From: Rossellomorea aquimaris TF-12
Lineage (GTDB): Bacteria; Bacillota; Bacilli; Bacillales; Bacillaceae_B
Reading direction: 5' to 3'
Assembly: GCF_001648555.1 (NCBI RefSeq)
Contig: NZ_LQXM01000026.1
Span: 237,088-301,087, forward strand
Length of the DNA: 64,000 bases
Shown: piece by piece, positions 18,374 to 27,385 of the stretch
Layout: the number at the start of each line of letters is the position of its first letter
Numbering within the stretch: position 1 is the first letter of the stretch
The notes under the pieces: model-generated
What the model was told of the DNA's origin: nothing
Databases searched by the model: none
Seen by the model: the letters and a program-made list of their open reading frames with translations, nothing else
Position numbers and translations under genes: made by a program

Positions 18374-20091
18374 TGTCTAGTATTTTAAAAGGAATTGCGG
18401 CATCTAACGGGATTGCCATTGCTAAAGCATATCGATTAGTTGAGCCTGACTTAAGCTTCGACAAAAAGACAATCGATCATGCTGAAACAGAAGTTACACG
18501 CTTTCAGGAAGCGATTTCTACATCTAAGTCAGAGCTTGAAGCGATTCGAGACAAAGCAAGAGAAGAATTAGGTGAAGATAAAGCTCAAATCTTTGAAGCG
18601 CATCTTCTTGTTTTAAGCGATCCAGAATTACTAACACCAATTGAAGATAAAGTTAAATCAGAAAACGTAAACGCTGAATTCGCACTGAAAGAAACAGCTG
18701 ATATGTTCGTTTCTATGTTTGAATCAATGGATAACGAATATATGAAAGAGCGTGCTTCAGATATTCGTGACGTTACGAAACGAGTTCTTTCACATCTCCT
18801 AGGTGTTCAAATTGCCAACCCAAGTATGGTAACGGAAGAAGTGATTGTGATTGCAGAGGATTTAACACCTTCTGACACAGCACAGCTAAACCGTGAATTT
18901 GTAAAAGGATTTACAACAGATATTGGAGGAAGAACCTCTCACTCTGCTATAATGGCTCGTTCCATGGAGATTCCGGCTGTTGTAGGGACTAAATCAATCA
19001 CCTCTACTGTAGAAAATGGCGATGTGATCATCGTAGATGGATTAAATGGAGAAGTACATATTAATCCAACACCAGAAGTTATTGAAGAGTACAAAAAAGA
19101 GCATGCCCGATATGAAGATCAAAAGGCCGAATGGGCAAAACTTGTGAATGAACCAACAGTTTCTAAGGATGGAAAACAAGTAGAGCTTGCTGCAAATATC
19201 GGAACTCCTAAAGATTTAGAAGGGGTTAAGAATAATGGCGGCGAAGGAGTAGGTCTGTATCGCACAGAATTCCTATATATGGGGCGCGACGAGTTACCAA
19301 CTGAAGAAGAGCAGTATGAAGCATACAAGGCTGTTCTTGAAGGGATGGAAGGTAAACCAGTTGTTGTCCGTACATTGGATATTGGTGGAGATAAAGAGCT
19401 TCCATATTTAAATTTACCTAAAGAAATGAACCCTTTCTTAGGTTACCGCGCTATTCGTCTTTGTTTGGACGAGCAAGAGATTTTCCGTACACAGCTTAGA
19501 GCTTTATTAAAAGCGAGCCCATTTGGAAATCTTAAGATTATGTTCCCAATGATTTCAAATCTTCAAGAATTTAGAGAAGCAAAAGCCGTTCTTGAAGAAG
19601 AGAAGAAAGCTCTTCAAGAAAGTGGCACAAGCGTTTCGGATAACATTGAAGTAGGAATCATGGTTGAAATTCCATCAACGGCAGTTATGGCAGACACTTT
19701 TGCAAAAGAAGTTGATTTCTTTTCAATCGGTACGAACGATTTAATTCAGTATACAATGGCTGCCGATCGCATGAATGAACGTGTATCCTATCTATATCAA
19801 CCGTATAACCCAGCCATTTTACGTCTTGTAAAAATGGTTATTGATGCGGCTCATAAAGAAGGAAAATGGGCAGGCATGTGTGGTGAAATGGCTGGAGATG
19901 AGATTGCTGTTCCGTTATTACTGGGACTAGGTTTAGATGAATTCTCAATGAGTGCGACCTCTATCTTAAAGGCTCGTTCTCAAATTCGTCAGCTAAATCA
20001 AAAGGAAATGGAAGAATTGGCAAACCAGGCATTAATGCTAGATACGAATGATGCAGTAATAGAGGCTGTAAATAAAGCCATTTCAAAATAA
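18373..20091 (+). CDS. ptsI: PTS enzyme I (phosphoenolpyruvate-protein phosphotransferase)
   Basis: 572 residues, full length. The swivelling-domain active histidine is in [13 protein letters not shown] (about residue 190). The C-terminal barrel binds PEP and Mg through [10 protein letters not shown] and [15 protein letters not shown], with the catalytic cysteine in GMCGEMAGD near residue 502. It transfers phosphate from PEP to HPr for sugar uptake. No clear terminator is visible in the 130 bp before the convergent acetyltransferase gene. Confidence 0.97.
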   Translation: MSSILKGIAASNGIAIAKAYRLVEPDLSFDKKTIDHAETEVTRFQEAISTSKSELEAIRDKAREELGEDKAQIFEAHLLVLSDPELLTPIEDKVKSENVNAEFALKETADMFVSMFESMDNEYMKERASDIRDVTKRVLSHLLGVQIANPSMVTEEVIVIAEDLTPSDTAQLNREFVKGFTTDIGGRTSHSAIMARSMEIPAVVGTKSITSTVENGDVIIVDGLNGEVHINPTPEVIEEYKKEHARYEDQKAEWAKLVNEPTVSKDGKQVELAANIGTPKDLEGVKNNGGEGVGLYRTEFLYMGRDELPTEEEQYEAYKAVLEGMEGKPVVVRTLDIGGDKELPYLNLPKEMNPFLGYRAIRLCLDEQEIFRTQLRALLKASPFGNLKIMFPMISNLQEFREAKAVLEEEKKALQESGTSVSDNIEVGIMVEIPSTAVMADTFAKEVDFFSIGTNDLIQYTMAADRMNERVSYLYQPYNPAILRLVKMVIDAAHKEGKWAGMCGEMAGDEIAVPLLLGLGLDEFSMSATSILKARSQIRQLNQKEMEELANQALMLDTNDAVIEAVNKAISK

Positions 20092-20221
20092 AAATATTGT
20101 GTGAATAACTGGTTTAACAGTTGAGTATGGGGGTAATTTATTTAAGAAGAATCGGCATCCTACAGGCCTTTTCATTCTCATTTCCCCCTTTATAGTGGAT
20201 TGATGGAACAACATTGTTCTT

Positions 20222-20896
20222 TCAATCCTTTTTTTTGTAAAAAGGATTCTTCCATTCCATTAATATTCCGTAATCACGTGATTCATCATCTTTTAGGTAC
20301 CCTTTTACTGCCTTCAAAGGAGTACGTCCACATTGGAGGAGAAACGTGATGACAGGGTCTTTGCATTCCCCGTTGGTAAGTTTATTTAGGTAATCTTCTA
20401 TTGAAAGCTCATGTGCAACATTATGATAAGTAGGAATTCTCCCACCACCGAGTAAACGGTCCAGGTTTAAATGAATGACAATCTCATACATAGCATTCAT
20501 TAAAAGCTTGCCTAGCTTAAAACCTCGATATTCAGGGTCAACACATAGATCTACTATATATAGAGTGTTACCACTATTAATGTGATTCCGGATATATCCA
20601 TTATCTGTTATTTCCTCCCAAGTATGATCAGGTTGTGATAGGGTATAATCAACAATCAAACTTGTCATACTACCAACTATTTTCCCATTTAATTCAACAC
20701 AAACGGCACCAAGGGGAAAGTGTTTTAAGTGGTGGGTTAGTTGATCTTCATTCCACCATAATTCCGAAGGGAAAGGCGGAGGAAAAGCCTTTTTCTGAAG
20801 AGGAATGAGATTATTGAAATCTTCTTCATAATAATTTCTAACAATAGCTTTTTGAACCTGATCATTTCTGAAAACATATTGTTCTTTTAAATACAA
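20222..20896 (-). CDS. ykwB: GNAT-family N-acetyltransferase, YkwB-like
   Basis: 224 residues with one acetyl-CoA-binding GNAT domain. The hallmark is YIVDLCVDPEYRGFKLGKLLMNAMYE at about 115-140, in which RGFKLGKLL is the pyrophosphate loop. The substrate is unknown. Position beside ptsHI matches ykwB in B. subtilis. A minus-strand -10 (TATAAT, complement of 20930-20935) lies upstream, overlapped by a candidate cre site. Confidence 0.7.
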   Translation of the reverse strand: MYLKEQYVFRNDQVQKAIVRNYYEEDFNNLIPLQKKAFPPPFPSELWWNEDQLTHHLKHFPLGAVCVELNGKIVGSMTSLIVDYTLSQPDHTWEEITDNGYIRNHINSGNTLYIVDLCVDPEYRGFKLGKLLMNAMYEIVIHLNLDRLLGGGRIPTYHNVAHELSIEDYLNKLTNGECKDPVITFLLQCGRTPLKAVKGYLKDDESRDYGILMEWKNPFYKKKD

Positions 20897-20940
20897 ATTA
20901 GAACCCCATTTCTCAGATTTTACTTGTTTATTATACTTTA

Positions 20941-20954
20941 TGAAAGCGCTTTTT
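20941..20954. promoter_or_regulatory. Candidate CcpA cre site upstream of ykwB
   Basis: TGAAAGCGCTTTTT matches TGWAARCGYTWNCW at 13 of 14 positions. It falls between the inferred -10 and -35 of ykwB, where binding would repress. Confidence 0.4.
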
Positions 20955-21104
20955 TAAAGTGTTTTACTAAAATAATTTCAGCTTCAAAAAATATTAATAA
21001 TATTTTTCAGAAAGAAGGTTTATCAAAAATAAAAGCGGGTATTCTATAACTAAGCATGAAATTGGAGATTAATTTCTCACTAACACCCCCCTTTTCCTTT
21101 TTTG

Positions 21105-21140
21105 AACTGATACAGTTTATACTGTGTCAGTTTTTTTTGT
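21105..21140 (+). terminator. Plus-strand terminator with no gene before it
   Basis: Stem AACTGATACAGT / ACTGTGTCAGTT, TTAT loop and an 8-T tail. No plus-strand ORF lies between ykwB and this hairpin, so it either ends a short non-coding RNA or attenuates the DUF3231 gene 100 bp downstream. The remaining 20897-21104 sequence is AT-rich, with a palindromic AAAAATATTAATAATATTTTT-like stretch near 20987-21007. Confidence 0.7.
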
Positions 21141-21237
21141 TTTTCTTACATAATTCTAGAACCAGTCCTTTTAACGAATAATTTGGAAGCATTAGGAAAA
21201 TAAATAATAGTAAAGAACATACTGGAGGAAGAAAACC

Positions 21238-22248
21238 TTGAAAGTGAAAAATCCAATTAGCTCATCTGAACTTGGAACATTGTGGCTTACATACCAAGAG
21301 AAAACACTTATTTTAAGAATGTTGGAATACTTCATGAAAAAAGCGAATGATCAAGAAGCCATCAATATTATGGGAGGGCTGTGGCAAGAGTTAAACCATT
21401 TTGTGAAACAGATGGAAGGTATTTTCGAAAAGGAAGGTATAGTCTATCCTCAAGGATTTAAAAAAGAAGATGTGAACATTGATGCTCCAAAATTATACGA
21501 CAACGGTTTTGATATTATGTTTCTTCGTATTTTAAAGGAAGTGAGTATGGGGATGTACACTATAAATATGAGTATGGCATACCGTGAAGATGTTATGTCT
21601 ATTTATGAAGGTTTAACATCTGTTACACAAAAAGTTTATAAATTAGCCACTCACTACTTGCTAAATAAAGGAATTTTAACGCTGCCACCAAAGGTTATGA
21701 TGCCAAAAACAACAGGATTTATTAAGGAAAAAAGTTATCTGAATGGCTTCAATCCCTTTAGTGAAAAAAGAGTGTTAAATGACATTGAATTAGGCACTGT
21801 ACATCATGGAATTGAAGTGAATAATATTGGAATGCAATTGGTTACTGGCTTTTCTCAATGTGCTGAAGAGAAAGAAGTGAAACAATTTTTTGTAAAGGGA
21901 AAAGATCTTGCTCAGAAACAAATTAAAATTTATGAAGAAATTCTTCATGAATGTGACATACAGCTATCTTCTACTACCGGGAGCACTGTCACTGATTCAA
22001 CAACAGCTCCATTTTCACCAAAACTCATGATGTATTGCGTTTATCTACTTAATGGATTTGGACTTGTTGGGAGTAGTTTTGGTGCTTTTTTTAGCTTGAG
22101 AAAGGATCTAACTTTGAAAAATACTTTGATAGCAAAAGACATTTATTTATACGCAAATGAAGGGATTAAACTTATGATAAAAAACGGGTGGATGGAGGAA
22201 CCACCTCAAGTAGAGGATCGAATCAATATGATTAAGAAGAAGAAGTGA
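21238..22248 (+). CDS. DUF3231 protein with two tandem helical repeats
   Basis: 336 residues made of two related halves (about 1-165 and 170-336), each beginning with a segment like ISSSELGTLW or LNDIELGTVHHG and ending in a helix bundle. This is the DUF3231 pattern common in Bacillus. It looks ferritin-like in helix layout, but no convincing metal-ligand set is obvious. The start is TTG 21238 after GGAGGAAG. Function unknown; I have seen the family described mainly in spore-formers. Confidence 0.7.
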   Translation: MKVKNPISSSELGTLWLTYQEKTLILRMLEYFMKKANDQEAINIMGGLWQELNHFVKQMEGIFEKEGIVYPQGFKKEDVNIDAPKLYDNGFDIMFLRILKEVSMGMYTINMSMAYREDVMSIYEGLTSVTQKVYKLATHYLLNKGILTLPPKVMMPKTTGFIKEKSYLNGFNPFSEKRVLNDIELGTVHHGIEVNNIGMQLVTGFSQCAEEKEVKQFFVKGKDLAQKQIKIYEEILHECDIQLSSTTGSTVTDSTTAPFSPKLMMYCVYLLNGFGLVGSSFGAFFSLRKDLTLKNTLIAKDIYLYANEGIKLMIKNGWMEEPPQVEDRINMIKKKK

Positions 22249-22371
22249 ATGAAAATCCTTGTTCTGTTGGTGTCAAATTTGAATATCGTTACGAAAAAGA
22301 TGAATACTAAGAATAGCTTTTCCGATTAGGAATAGTGATGACAGTGACACGCTTAAAGGAGTGCATCAGCA

Positions 22372-22548
22372 ATGGCTAAACGTACGAAAAAGAATGATCC
22401 GCAACAAAAGAATAAAAAAGGGTTCGATTCATCTCAACTTAATCAAGAATTTGCTCACGAAATGGGTAGTGCAGCTACTAATAAAATTCATAAAGACAAA
22501 GCTAAAAAAGAAAAAGCATCTAAAAATAATGGTGAATTTAAAGGATAG
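22372..22548 (+). CDS. Small basic hydrophilic protein, 58 residues
   Basis: Starts MAKRTKKNDPQQ and contains the central block FDSSQLNQEFAHEMGSAAT, ending in a Lys-rich tail. AAAGGAG at 22356-22361 gives about 10-nt spacing to ATG 22372. Low complexity, Gln/Lys-rich, and the N-Q-E-F-A motif recalls gamma-type small acid-soluble spore proteins (FGTEFASET), but the match is too weak to assign. A longer frame in another phase over the same bases is a shadow. Confidence 0.6.
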   Translation: MAKRTKKNDPQQKNKKGFDSSQLNQEFAHEMGSAATNKIHKDKAKKEKASKNNGEFKG

Positions 22549-22555
22549 AATGGAT

Positions 22556-22589
22556 GAGGGACGGACCTTGAATTTAAGGTCCGTCCCTC
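22556..22589. other. 14-bp perfect hairpin between convergent genes
   Basis: GAGGGACGGACCTT and its exact complement with a 6-nt loop. It lacks a good T run on either side, so it is a GC-rich hairpin of uncertain role, possibly a weak bidirectional terminator for the 58-residue gene and patA. Confidence 0.5.
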
Positions 22590-22594
22590 AAGTA

Positions 22595-23746
22595 TTATCG
22601 ATTTTTGATAAATGATTGAAGTCGATTGAGTCCTTCTTCAAGTTCTTTCATGGAGCAGGCATAGGATAACCGGAAATATCCTTCACCTAGGTTAGAGAAG
22701 GCATTGCCCGGTACGACAGCTACCTTTTCTTGTTTGGCTAGGTTTATTGAGAAATTGAAAGAATCGAGTTTAATATGGTCTGGTATTTTTACAAAGAAGT
22801 AAAAGGCACCATGGGGCTTTACTACTTGTTGAAAACCAATTTCAAGTAATCGGTTGTAAACATAGTCTCTTCTTTTTCTATATTCTTCCTTCATGACAAT
22901 TGCATCATCTTTGCCCACGGTTAGGGCTTCATACGCGGCTTTTTGCGAAATAGATGAAGCACATGAAACATTATATTGGTGAACCTTTAATAGGTGCTTG
23001 CTAATGGACTCTGGTGCAAATATGAAACCTATTCTCCATCCAGTCATACTATGTGATTTTGATAATCCATTAATGATAATCGTTTGTTCTCTAAGAAATT
23101 CAGCAATGGAAGAATGTGAATCGTCATAGGTGAGCTCACTATAAATTTCATCTGCTAAAACAAAGATATTTCTGTCTTTCAATAATGTAGCAATATCTCT
23201 TAGTTCTCCTCTTGATAAACTTACACCAGTTGGGTTTGAAGGGTAGGGTAAGATGATGCATTTTGTAGATGGAGTTATGCTCTTCTCAATTAAATCTGCA
23301 TTTAATTTAAACTCGCTTTGTGTAATATCCATATGAATGGGATTAGCCCCACATAATCGTATGATTGGCTCATATCCAGGGTATATAGGTCCAGGCAGAA
23401 GACAATCTTCTCCTTCTGTCAAAATGGTGCGAAGAACAACATCAATCCCTTGGGAAGCTCCATTGGTAACAATCACTTCATTCGATTCATAGTTAACATT
23501 ATATTTATGTGAAACAAAAGCTGCAGCTGCTTCTCTTAACTCAAGGAATCCAGCATTATGTGTATAAGAGGTGAAATCTTCATCTATGGCTTTTTTTCCA
23601 GCTTCTTTGATATGTGACGGTGTCGGGAAATCAGGTTGTCCAATTGTGAGGGAAATCATTCCCTCAATATCAGCAACCATATTGAAGAATTTCCTAATAC
23701 CTGAAATTTGTATGTCTTTTACACGAGGGTTAATATATTGTTCCAC
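22595..23746 (-). CDS. patA: Aminotransferase PatA (N-acetyl-LL-diaminopimelate type)
   Basis: 383 residues, class I/II PLP aminotransferase. The PLP lysine is in IIINGLSKSHSMTGWRIGF. LTIGQPDFPTP near residue 36 and LPYPSNPTG at about 165 are substrate-pocket segments. It corresponds to B. subtilis PatA, which acts in the acetylase branch of lysine/diaminopimelate synthesis, the branch that also needs DapH and DapL, both encoded at 46-48 kb. The frame extends to 23788, but AGGTG lies 7 nt before GTG 23746 and the family begins EQYINPRVKDIQISGIR, so GTG is the likely start. Confidence 0.85.
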   Translation of the reverse strand: MEQYINPRVKDIQISGIRKFFNMVADIEGMISLTIGQPDFPTPSHIKEAGKKAIDEDFTSYTHNAGFLELREAAAAFVSHKYNVNYESNEVIVTNGASQGIDVVLRTILTEGEDCLLPGPIYPGYEPIIRLCGANPIHMDITQSEFKLNADLIEKSITPSTKCIILPYPSNPTGVSLSRGELRDIATLLKDRNIFVLADEIYSELTYDDSHSSIAEFLREQTIIINGLSKSHSMTGWRIGFIFAPESISKHLLKVHQYNVSCASSISQKAAYEALTVGKDDAIVMKEEYRKRRDYVYNRLLEIGFQQVVKPHGAFYFFVKIPDHIKLDSFNFSINLAKQEKVAVVPGNAFSNLGEGYFRLSYACSMKELEEGLNRLQSFIKNR

Positions 23747-23882
23747 GATACTACACCTACTTTTACAATTTGATTCATATTTTAACACTTTTTAGCTTAT
23801 TAAAGTAATGGTTTAGTTTGATTAATAATAGAAATGGGAATGGTTAAGGATATACATCTAAATTTAACTTGAGGAGAAGCAA

Positions 23883-24878
23883 ATGATTCGAACAAGCGTA
23901 ATTATGGAAAATGGGGAAGTATTTCAAAATGTCCAACTTTCTAAGATAAAAGAAAATGATGTTAAATGGTATTGGGTAGATTTCTCAGAACCTACTAATA
24001 AAGATCTAAGAATACTTAAACTTTATTTTAAATTTCATCCTCTAGCCATTGAAGATTGCTTGGATGATTTCAGCCAAAGACCCAAGATTGATTTCTATGA
24101 CCAGTATATTTTCGTTTTACAGCATGCAGTAAACAAAAATACACTTAATTCCCATGAAGTAAATATGTTTGTTAATTCAAGACTCATTGTGACATTTCAT
24201 AAAGAACCTGTTAGGGAACTCGATCAATTATGGGAAAGAGTAAGTGAAGAAGGAAATCAACTTAGTCCGTTCAAAATAATGCATGGAATTATTGATCGGC
24301 TTGTCGATGATTATTTTCCTTTAGTTTATAGTATCGAAGATCGCTTAAATAAAATTGAAGATAACACAAATGAGGACGCAGATGCAGACTTGATGGATGA
24401 ATTATTCGACATTCGACATGATATGTCTAAGTTAAGAAGAACTCTTGTACCCATGAGGGACCTGTTATATAGAATTAGTAATTCAGGAAGGTTAAATTCC
24501 TTAAAAGAAGAACAATTATACTTCAATGATGTGTATGATCACTTGATTAAATTAGTAGAAATGCTTGAATCATATCGTGAATTTTCTTCAGATATCCGAG
24601 ATAATTATTTATCTATTAATTCGGATAAAATGAATAATATTATGATGACATTAACGGTTATCACGACTATTTTCATGCCACTTACATTTATTGCTGGCCT
24701 TTATGGAATGAATTTTGTTTATATGCCAGAATTAAACGAAAAAAATGGATATTTTATTGTATTGGCTATTATGGGAATCATTGCTCTTATTATGTTTGGT
24801 TTCTTTATGAAGATAGGCTGGTTAAGGTTTAGTTCGAAAAAAAGAAAGAGGAGAAGAAGACTCTTACGTTTAAAGTAA
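23883..24878 (+). CDS. CorA-type magnesium/metal transporter
   Basis: 331 residues. A large N-terminal cytoplasmic domain and long helix end in two C-terminal TM segments. The invariant YGMNF (GMN) motif at about 278-282 lies between them, followed by the acidic loop PELNEKNG. The C-terminus is strongly basic (KKRKRRRR). These proteins form pentameric channels for Mg2+ or other divalent ions. It is transcribed away from patA through a short shared promoter region. Confidence 0.9.
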   Translation: MIRTSVIMENGEVFQNVQLSKIKENDVKWYWVDFSEPTNKDLRILKLYFKFHPLAIEDCLDDFSQRPKIDFYDQYIFVLQHAVNKNTLNSHEVNMFVNSRLIVTFHKEPVRELDQLWERVSEEGNQLSPFKIMHGIIDRLVDDYFPLVYSIEDRLNKIEDNTNEDADADLMDELFDIRHDMSKLRRTLVPMRDLLYRISNSGRLNSLKEEQLYFNDVYDHLIKLVEMLESYREFSSDIRDNYLSINSDKMNNIMMTLTVITTIFMPLTFIAGLYGMNFVYMPELNEKNGYFIVLAIMGIIALIMFGFFMKIGWLRFSSKKRKRRRRLLRLK

Positions 24879-24993
24879 TGATATAAAAAAACGTGACTTA
24901 AAAGAATTTATGTAAAAGGTGGATTTTTATCATAAAAAACGGTATATTGAGTAAGGATTAAAAGAAGAAATAGAAGCGAATCTATTCGTTTCG

Positions 24994-25059
24994 AGAGGTT
25001 CTAGCACAACCCTCTATAAAAAACTAAGGAAACGACATCCTTAGGTGTCGTTATTTTTT
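24994..25059 (+). promoter_or_regulatory. PreQ1-I riboswitch with terminator platform
   Basis: The aptamer is AGAGGTTCTAGC, then CAACCCTCTATAAAAAAC and CTAA, the compact preQ1-I consensus. Downstream, AACGACA (25031-25037) pairs with TGTCGTT (25046-25052) ahead of a T run, a terminator. An overlapping CTAAGGA/TCCTTAG pairing forms the alternative fold. Ligand binding would favour termination upstream of queCDE, giving feedback control of queuosine-precursor synthesis. Confidence 0.9.
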
Positions 25060-25137
25060 GTTATAGAGTATTAAAGAATCTTTTTCTTCTTTTCATGGCA
25101 GAAAATTATAGCCTTTAGAAAAGAAAGGAGAACCTTT

Positions 25138-25797
25138 ATGAACACAGAGAAAGCGTTAGTCGTATTCAGTGGTGGTCAAGATAGTACAACGTGTTTATTT
25201 TGGGCCCAAAAGCATTTTAAGGAAGTCGAAGCCGTTACCTTTAATTATGGTCAGAGACATATGGCAGAATTAGACTGTGCAAGAGAAATTGCAGAGGATC
25301 TAAATATTAATCACCATATTTTAGATATGAGTTTACTAAATCAACTTGCTCCTAGTGCATTAACAAGATCAGAAGAAAAAATCACTCATAAAGCTGGAGA
25401 GCTACCTTCTACTTTTGTACCAGGGAGAAACTTGTTATTTCTATCTTTTGCAGGGGTTTTAGCAAAGCAAATTGGTGCAAAACATATCATAACAGGAGTT
25501 TGCGAAACTGACTTTAGTGGCTACCCTGATTGTAGGGATATTTTTGTAAAGTCTTTAAACGTTACATTGAATTTGTCAATGGACGAACAATTTGTTATTC
25601 ATACGCCCCTCATGTGGATCAATAAGGCAGAAACATGGGAAATGGCCCATCATTTAGGAGCTTTCGAATATATTCAAAATCATACTCTTACTTGCTACAA
25701 TGGGGTAATCGGAAGTGGCTGTGGTGAATGCCCTGCATGCGAACTTAGACAAAATGGACTTGATGAATACTTAAATAATAAAAAGGGAGGGGAATAA
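25138..25797 (+). CDS. queC: 7-cyano-7-deazaguanine synthase QueC
   Basis: 219 residues. The PP-loop ATP-pyrophosphatase motif [12 protein letters not shown] lies at the N-terminus, and the zinc site CGECPAC near residue 195 has a further cysteine upstream (TLTCYNG). It converts 7-carboxy-7-deazaguanine to preQ0 using ATP and ammonia. First gene of the queCDE operon under the preQ1 riboswitch; AAAGGAG precedes ATG 25138. Confidence 0.95.
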   Translation: MNTEKALVVFSGGQDSTTCLFWAQKHFKEVEAVTFNYGQRHMAELDCAREIAEDLNINHHILDMSLLNQLAPSALTRSEEKITHKAGELPSTFVPGRNLLFLSFAGVLAKQIGAKHIITGVCETDFSGYPDCRDIFVKSLNVTLNLSMDEQFVIHTPLMWINKAETWEMAHHLGAFEYIQNHTLTCYNGVIGSGCGECPACELRQNGLDEYLNNKKGGE

Positions 25798-25798
25798 G

Positions 25799-26236
25799 TT
25801 GTTACAACAAATTTACCCGACTCCCGAGCACAATTTTGAATTTGAATTAAATAAAGATATGCATTTTTCAGCAGCACATTATATTCCACACGAAGCAGCA
25901 GGAAGCTGTAAGGAAGTTCATGGTCACACATATTTTGCCAACATAACGATAGGTGGAGACCAACTGGACGATTCTGGATTTTTAATTAATTTTCAGCACA
26001 TTAAAAATCTGATTCATAAACGATTTGATCATAGTATTATGAACAATGATACTTTGTTTTCTGATAGTGATTCTAACAAATTTCCTACCACTGAAGTGGT
26101 AGCTAAAACTATGTGTAAAATTATCCAAAGCCATTTGGATACTTTAGATCATCGTCCCCAGTGTTTGCAGGTTTTTCTACGTGAAACTCCTACTAGTTAT
26201 GTCATTTATCGACCTAAAAAGGGGAGGGTTTCATGA
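25799..26236 (+). CDS. queD: 6-carboxytetrahydropterin synthase QueD
   Basis: 145 residues, starting TTG 25799 after GGGAGGGGAATAAG that overlaps the end of queC. Zinc-binding histidines are in MHFSAAHYIP and VHGHTY, with the catalytic cysteine in SCKEVHGH. It converts dihydroneopterin triphosphate to 6-carboxytetrahydropterin. It overlaps queE by 4 bp (ATGA). Confidence 0.93.
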   Translation: MLQQIYPTPEHNFEFELNKDMHFSAAHYIPHEAAGSCKEVHGHTYFANITIGGDQLDDSGFLINFQHIKNLIHKRFDHSIMNNDTLFSDSDSNKFPTTEVVAKTMCKIIQSHLDTLDHRPQCLQVFLRETPTSYVIYRPKKGRVS

Positions 26237-26955
26237 AGAAAATCCCGGTATTAGAAGTGTTTGGTCCAACCATTCAAGGGGAAGGGATGGTCATTGGGCA
26301 AAAGACAATGTTTGTGCGTACAGCTGGTTGTGATTATAGCTGTGCATGGTGCGATTCAGCATTTACGTGGGATGGATCTGCTAAGGAAGAAATTATGCTT
26401 ATGACAGCAGAAGAGACTTGGAATAAGCTAAAAGAAATGGGGGGGAATCGTTTCTCACACGTTACGATTTCAGGAGGAAATCCAGCCCTACTTTCAAACC
26501 TTAAGGAGCTTTTAACCATCTTTAAGGAAAATAATATTCAATCTGCACTAGAAACACAAGGAAGTCGATGGCAAGATTGGTTTTATGATATTGATGATTT
26601 AACCATTTCACCGAAACCTCCAAGCTCGCAAATGGAAACAAATTTTGAAGTGCTGGACGATATTATACAACGACTACAGGAACAAGAATCTTTGTTTAGC
26701 CTTAAAGTCGTTGTATTTGATGAGAAGGATTTAGATTATGCAACATATGTTCACGAAAGGTATCCAAATGTACCTTTTTATATCCAGACTGGGAATCCTG
26801 AAGTCTCAGAAGGAGACACAAGTAAATTAGTAACAAACCTGCTACTGGACTATGAGAATCTTATCGAAAAAGTCTCTGCAAGCGAAAAACTAAATAATAT
26901 ACGGGTACTCCCTCAATTGCATACTTTAGTATGGGGAAATAAAAGGGGAGTATAG
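26233..26955 (+). CDS. queE: 7-carboxy-7-deazaguanine synthase QueE
   Basis: 240 residues, radical-SAM enzyme. The cluster motif is CDYSCAWCDSAFTW (CxxxCxxC-like spacing, about residues 36-43), with the SAM-binding GGN segment in ISGGNPAL. It rearranges carboxytetrahydropterin to 7-carboxy-7-deazaguanine. A terminator follows directly; queF, the fourth gene of the operon in B. subtilis, is missing here. Confidence 0.93.
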   Translation: MKKIPVLEVFGPTIQGEGMVIGQKTMFVRTAGCDYSCAWCDSAFTWDGSAKEEIMLMTAEETWNKLKEMGGNRFSHVTISGGNPALLSNLKELLTIFKENNIQSALETQGSRWQDWFYDIDDLTISPKPPSSQMETNFEVLDDIIQRLQEQESLFSLKVVVFDEKDLDYATYVHERYPNVPFYIQTGNPEVSEGDTSKLVTNLLLDYENLIEKVSASEKLNNIRVLPQLHTLVWGNKRGV

Positions 26956-26964
26956 CATGAATGT

Positions 26965-27007
26965 AAAAAAGCGATGGAAGGTTCTAAGAACCTACCATCG
27001 CTTTTTT
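26965..27007. terminator. Terminator after queE
   Basis: Long stem AAAAAAGCGATGG / CCATCGCTTTTTT extended by AGGTTCT/AGAACCT. The A and T runs make it usable by the convergent 27016 gene as well. Confidence 0.85.
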
Positions 27008-27015
27008 ATTTCAAG

Positions 27016-27216
27016 TCACTGTTTAGCATTATCGTTATGTTCTTTATTTAGACCTCTTTTTCCTTCTACATAATCCAGTTCTTGTAGGTCATCATTTCCT
27101 TCAATATTTTTTCCAATGGCGATGTAAGGAATATTGTTCTGAGCTGGCAGGATGTGGTGACTGATTTCATTGTAATCTGGAACGCTCCTGTTTTCCGAGT
27201 CTTTTCCATTTCTCAT
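27016..27216 (-). CDS. Small hydrophilic protein, unknown
   Basis: 66 residues, acidic and Asn-rich, no TM segment (SVPDYNEISHHILPAQNNIP in the middle). Near-perfect ribosome site AGGAGGTG lies about 8 nt before ATG 27216, so it is probably real. I do not recognise the family. Confidence 0.65.
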   Translation of the reverse strand: MRNGKDSENRSVPDYNEISHHILPAQNNIPYIAIGKNIEGNDDLQELDYVEGKRGLNKEHNDNAKQ

Positions 27217-27336
27217 TTATGAACACCTCCTATAAATAGTTTGTTTTATTCTATTCAGATATATGTATACATTAAAACTGATAAGTGAGCATTCCTATTG
27301 ACGAGATATCGTGGGTTAAATATAATGTATATTAGT

Positions 27337-27351
27337 TAATAATAATTATAA
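27337..27351. promoter_or_regulatory. PerR-box-like operator upstream of the YkuV paralogue
   Basis: TAATAATAATTATAA matches TTATAATNATTATAA (7-1-7) with one mismatch. It lies just downstream of a TATAAT at 27321-27326, so it could cover the transcription start. The local sequence is very AT-rich, so chance is a real possibility. Confidence 0.35.
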
Positions 27352-27385
27352 ATAAGTAGTTCTTATTATTTGAGGAGGAGTTTAA

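Noticed and set aside
22361..22615. 84-residue ORF on the plus strand
   Set aside because: Off-frame reading of the 58-residue gene at 22372 that runs on into patA; no ribosome site of its own.
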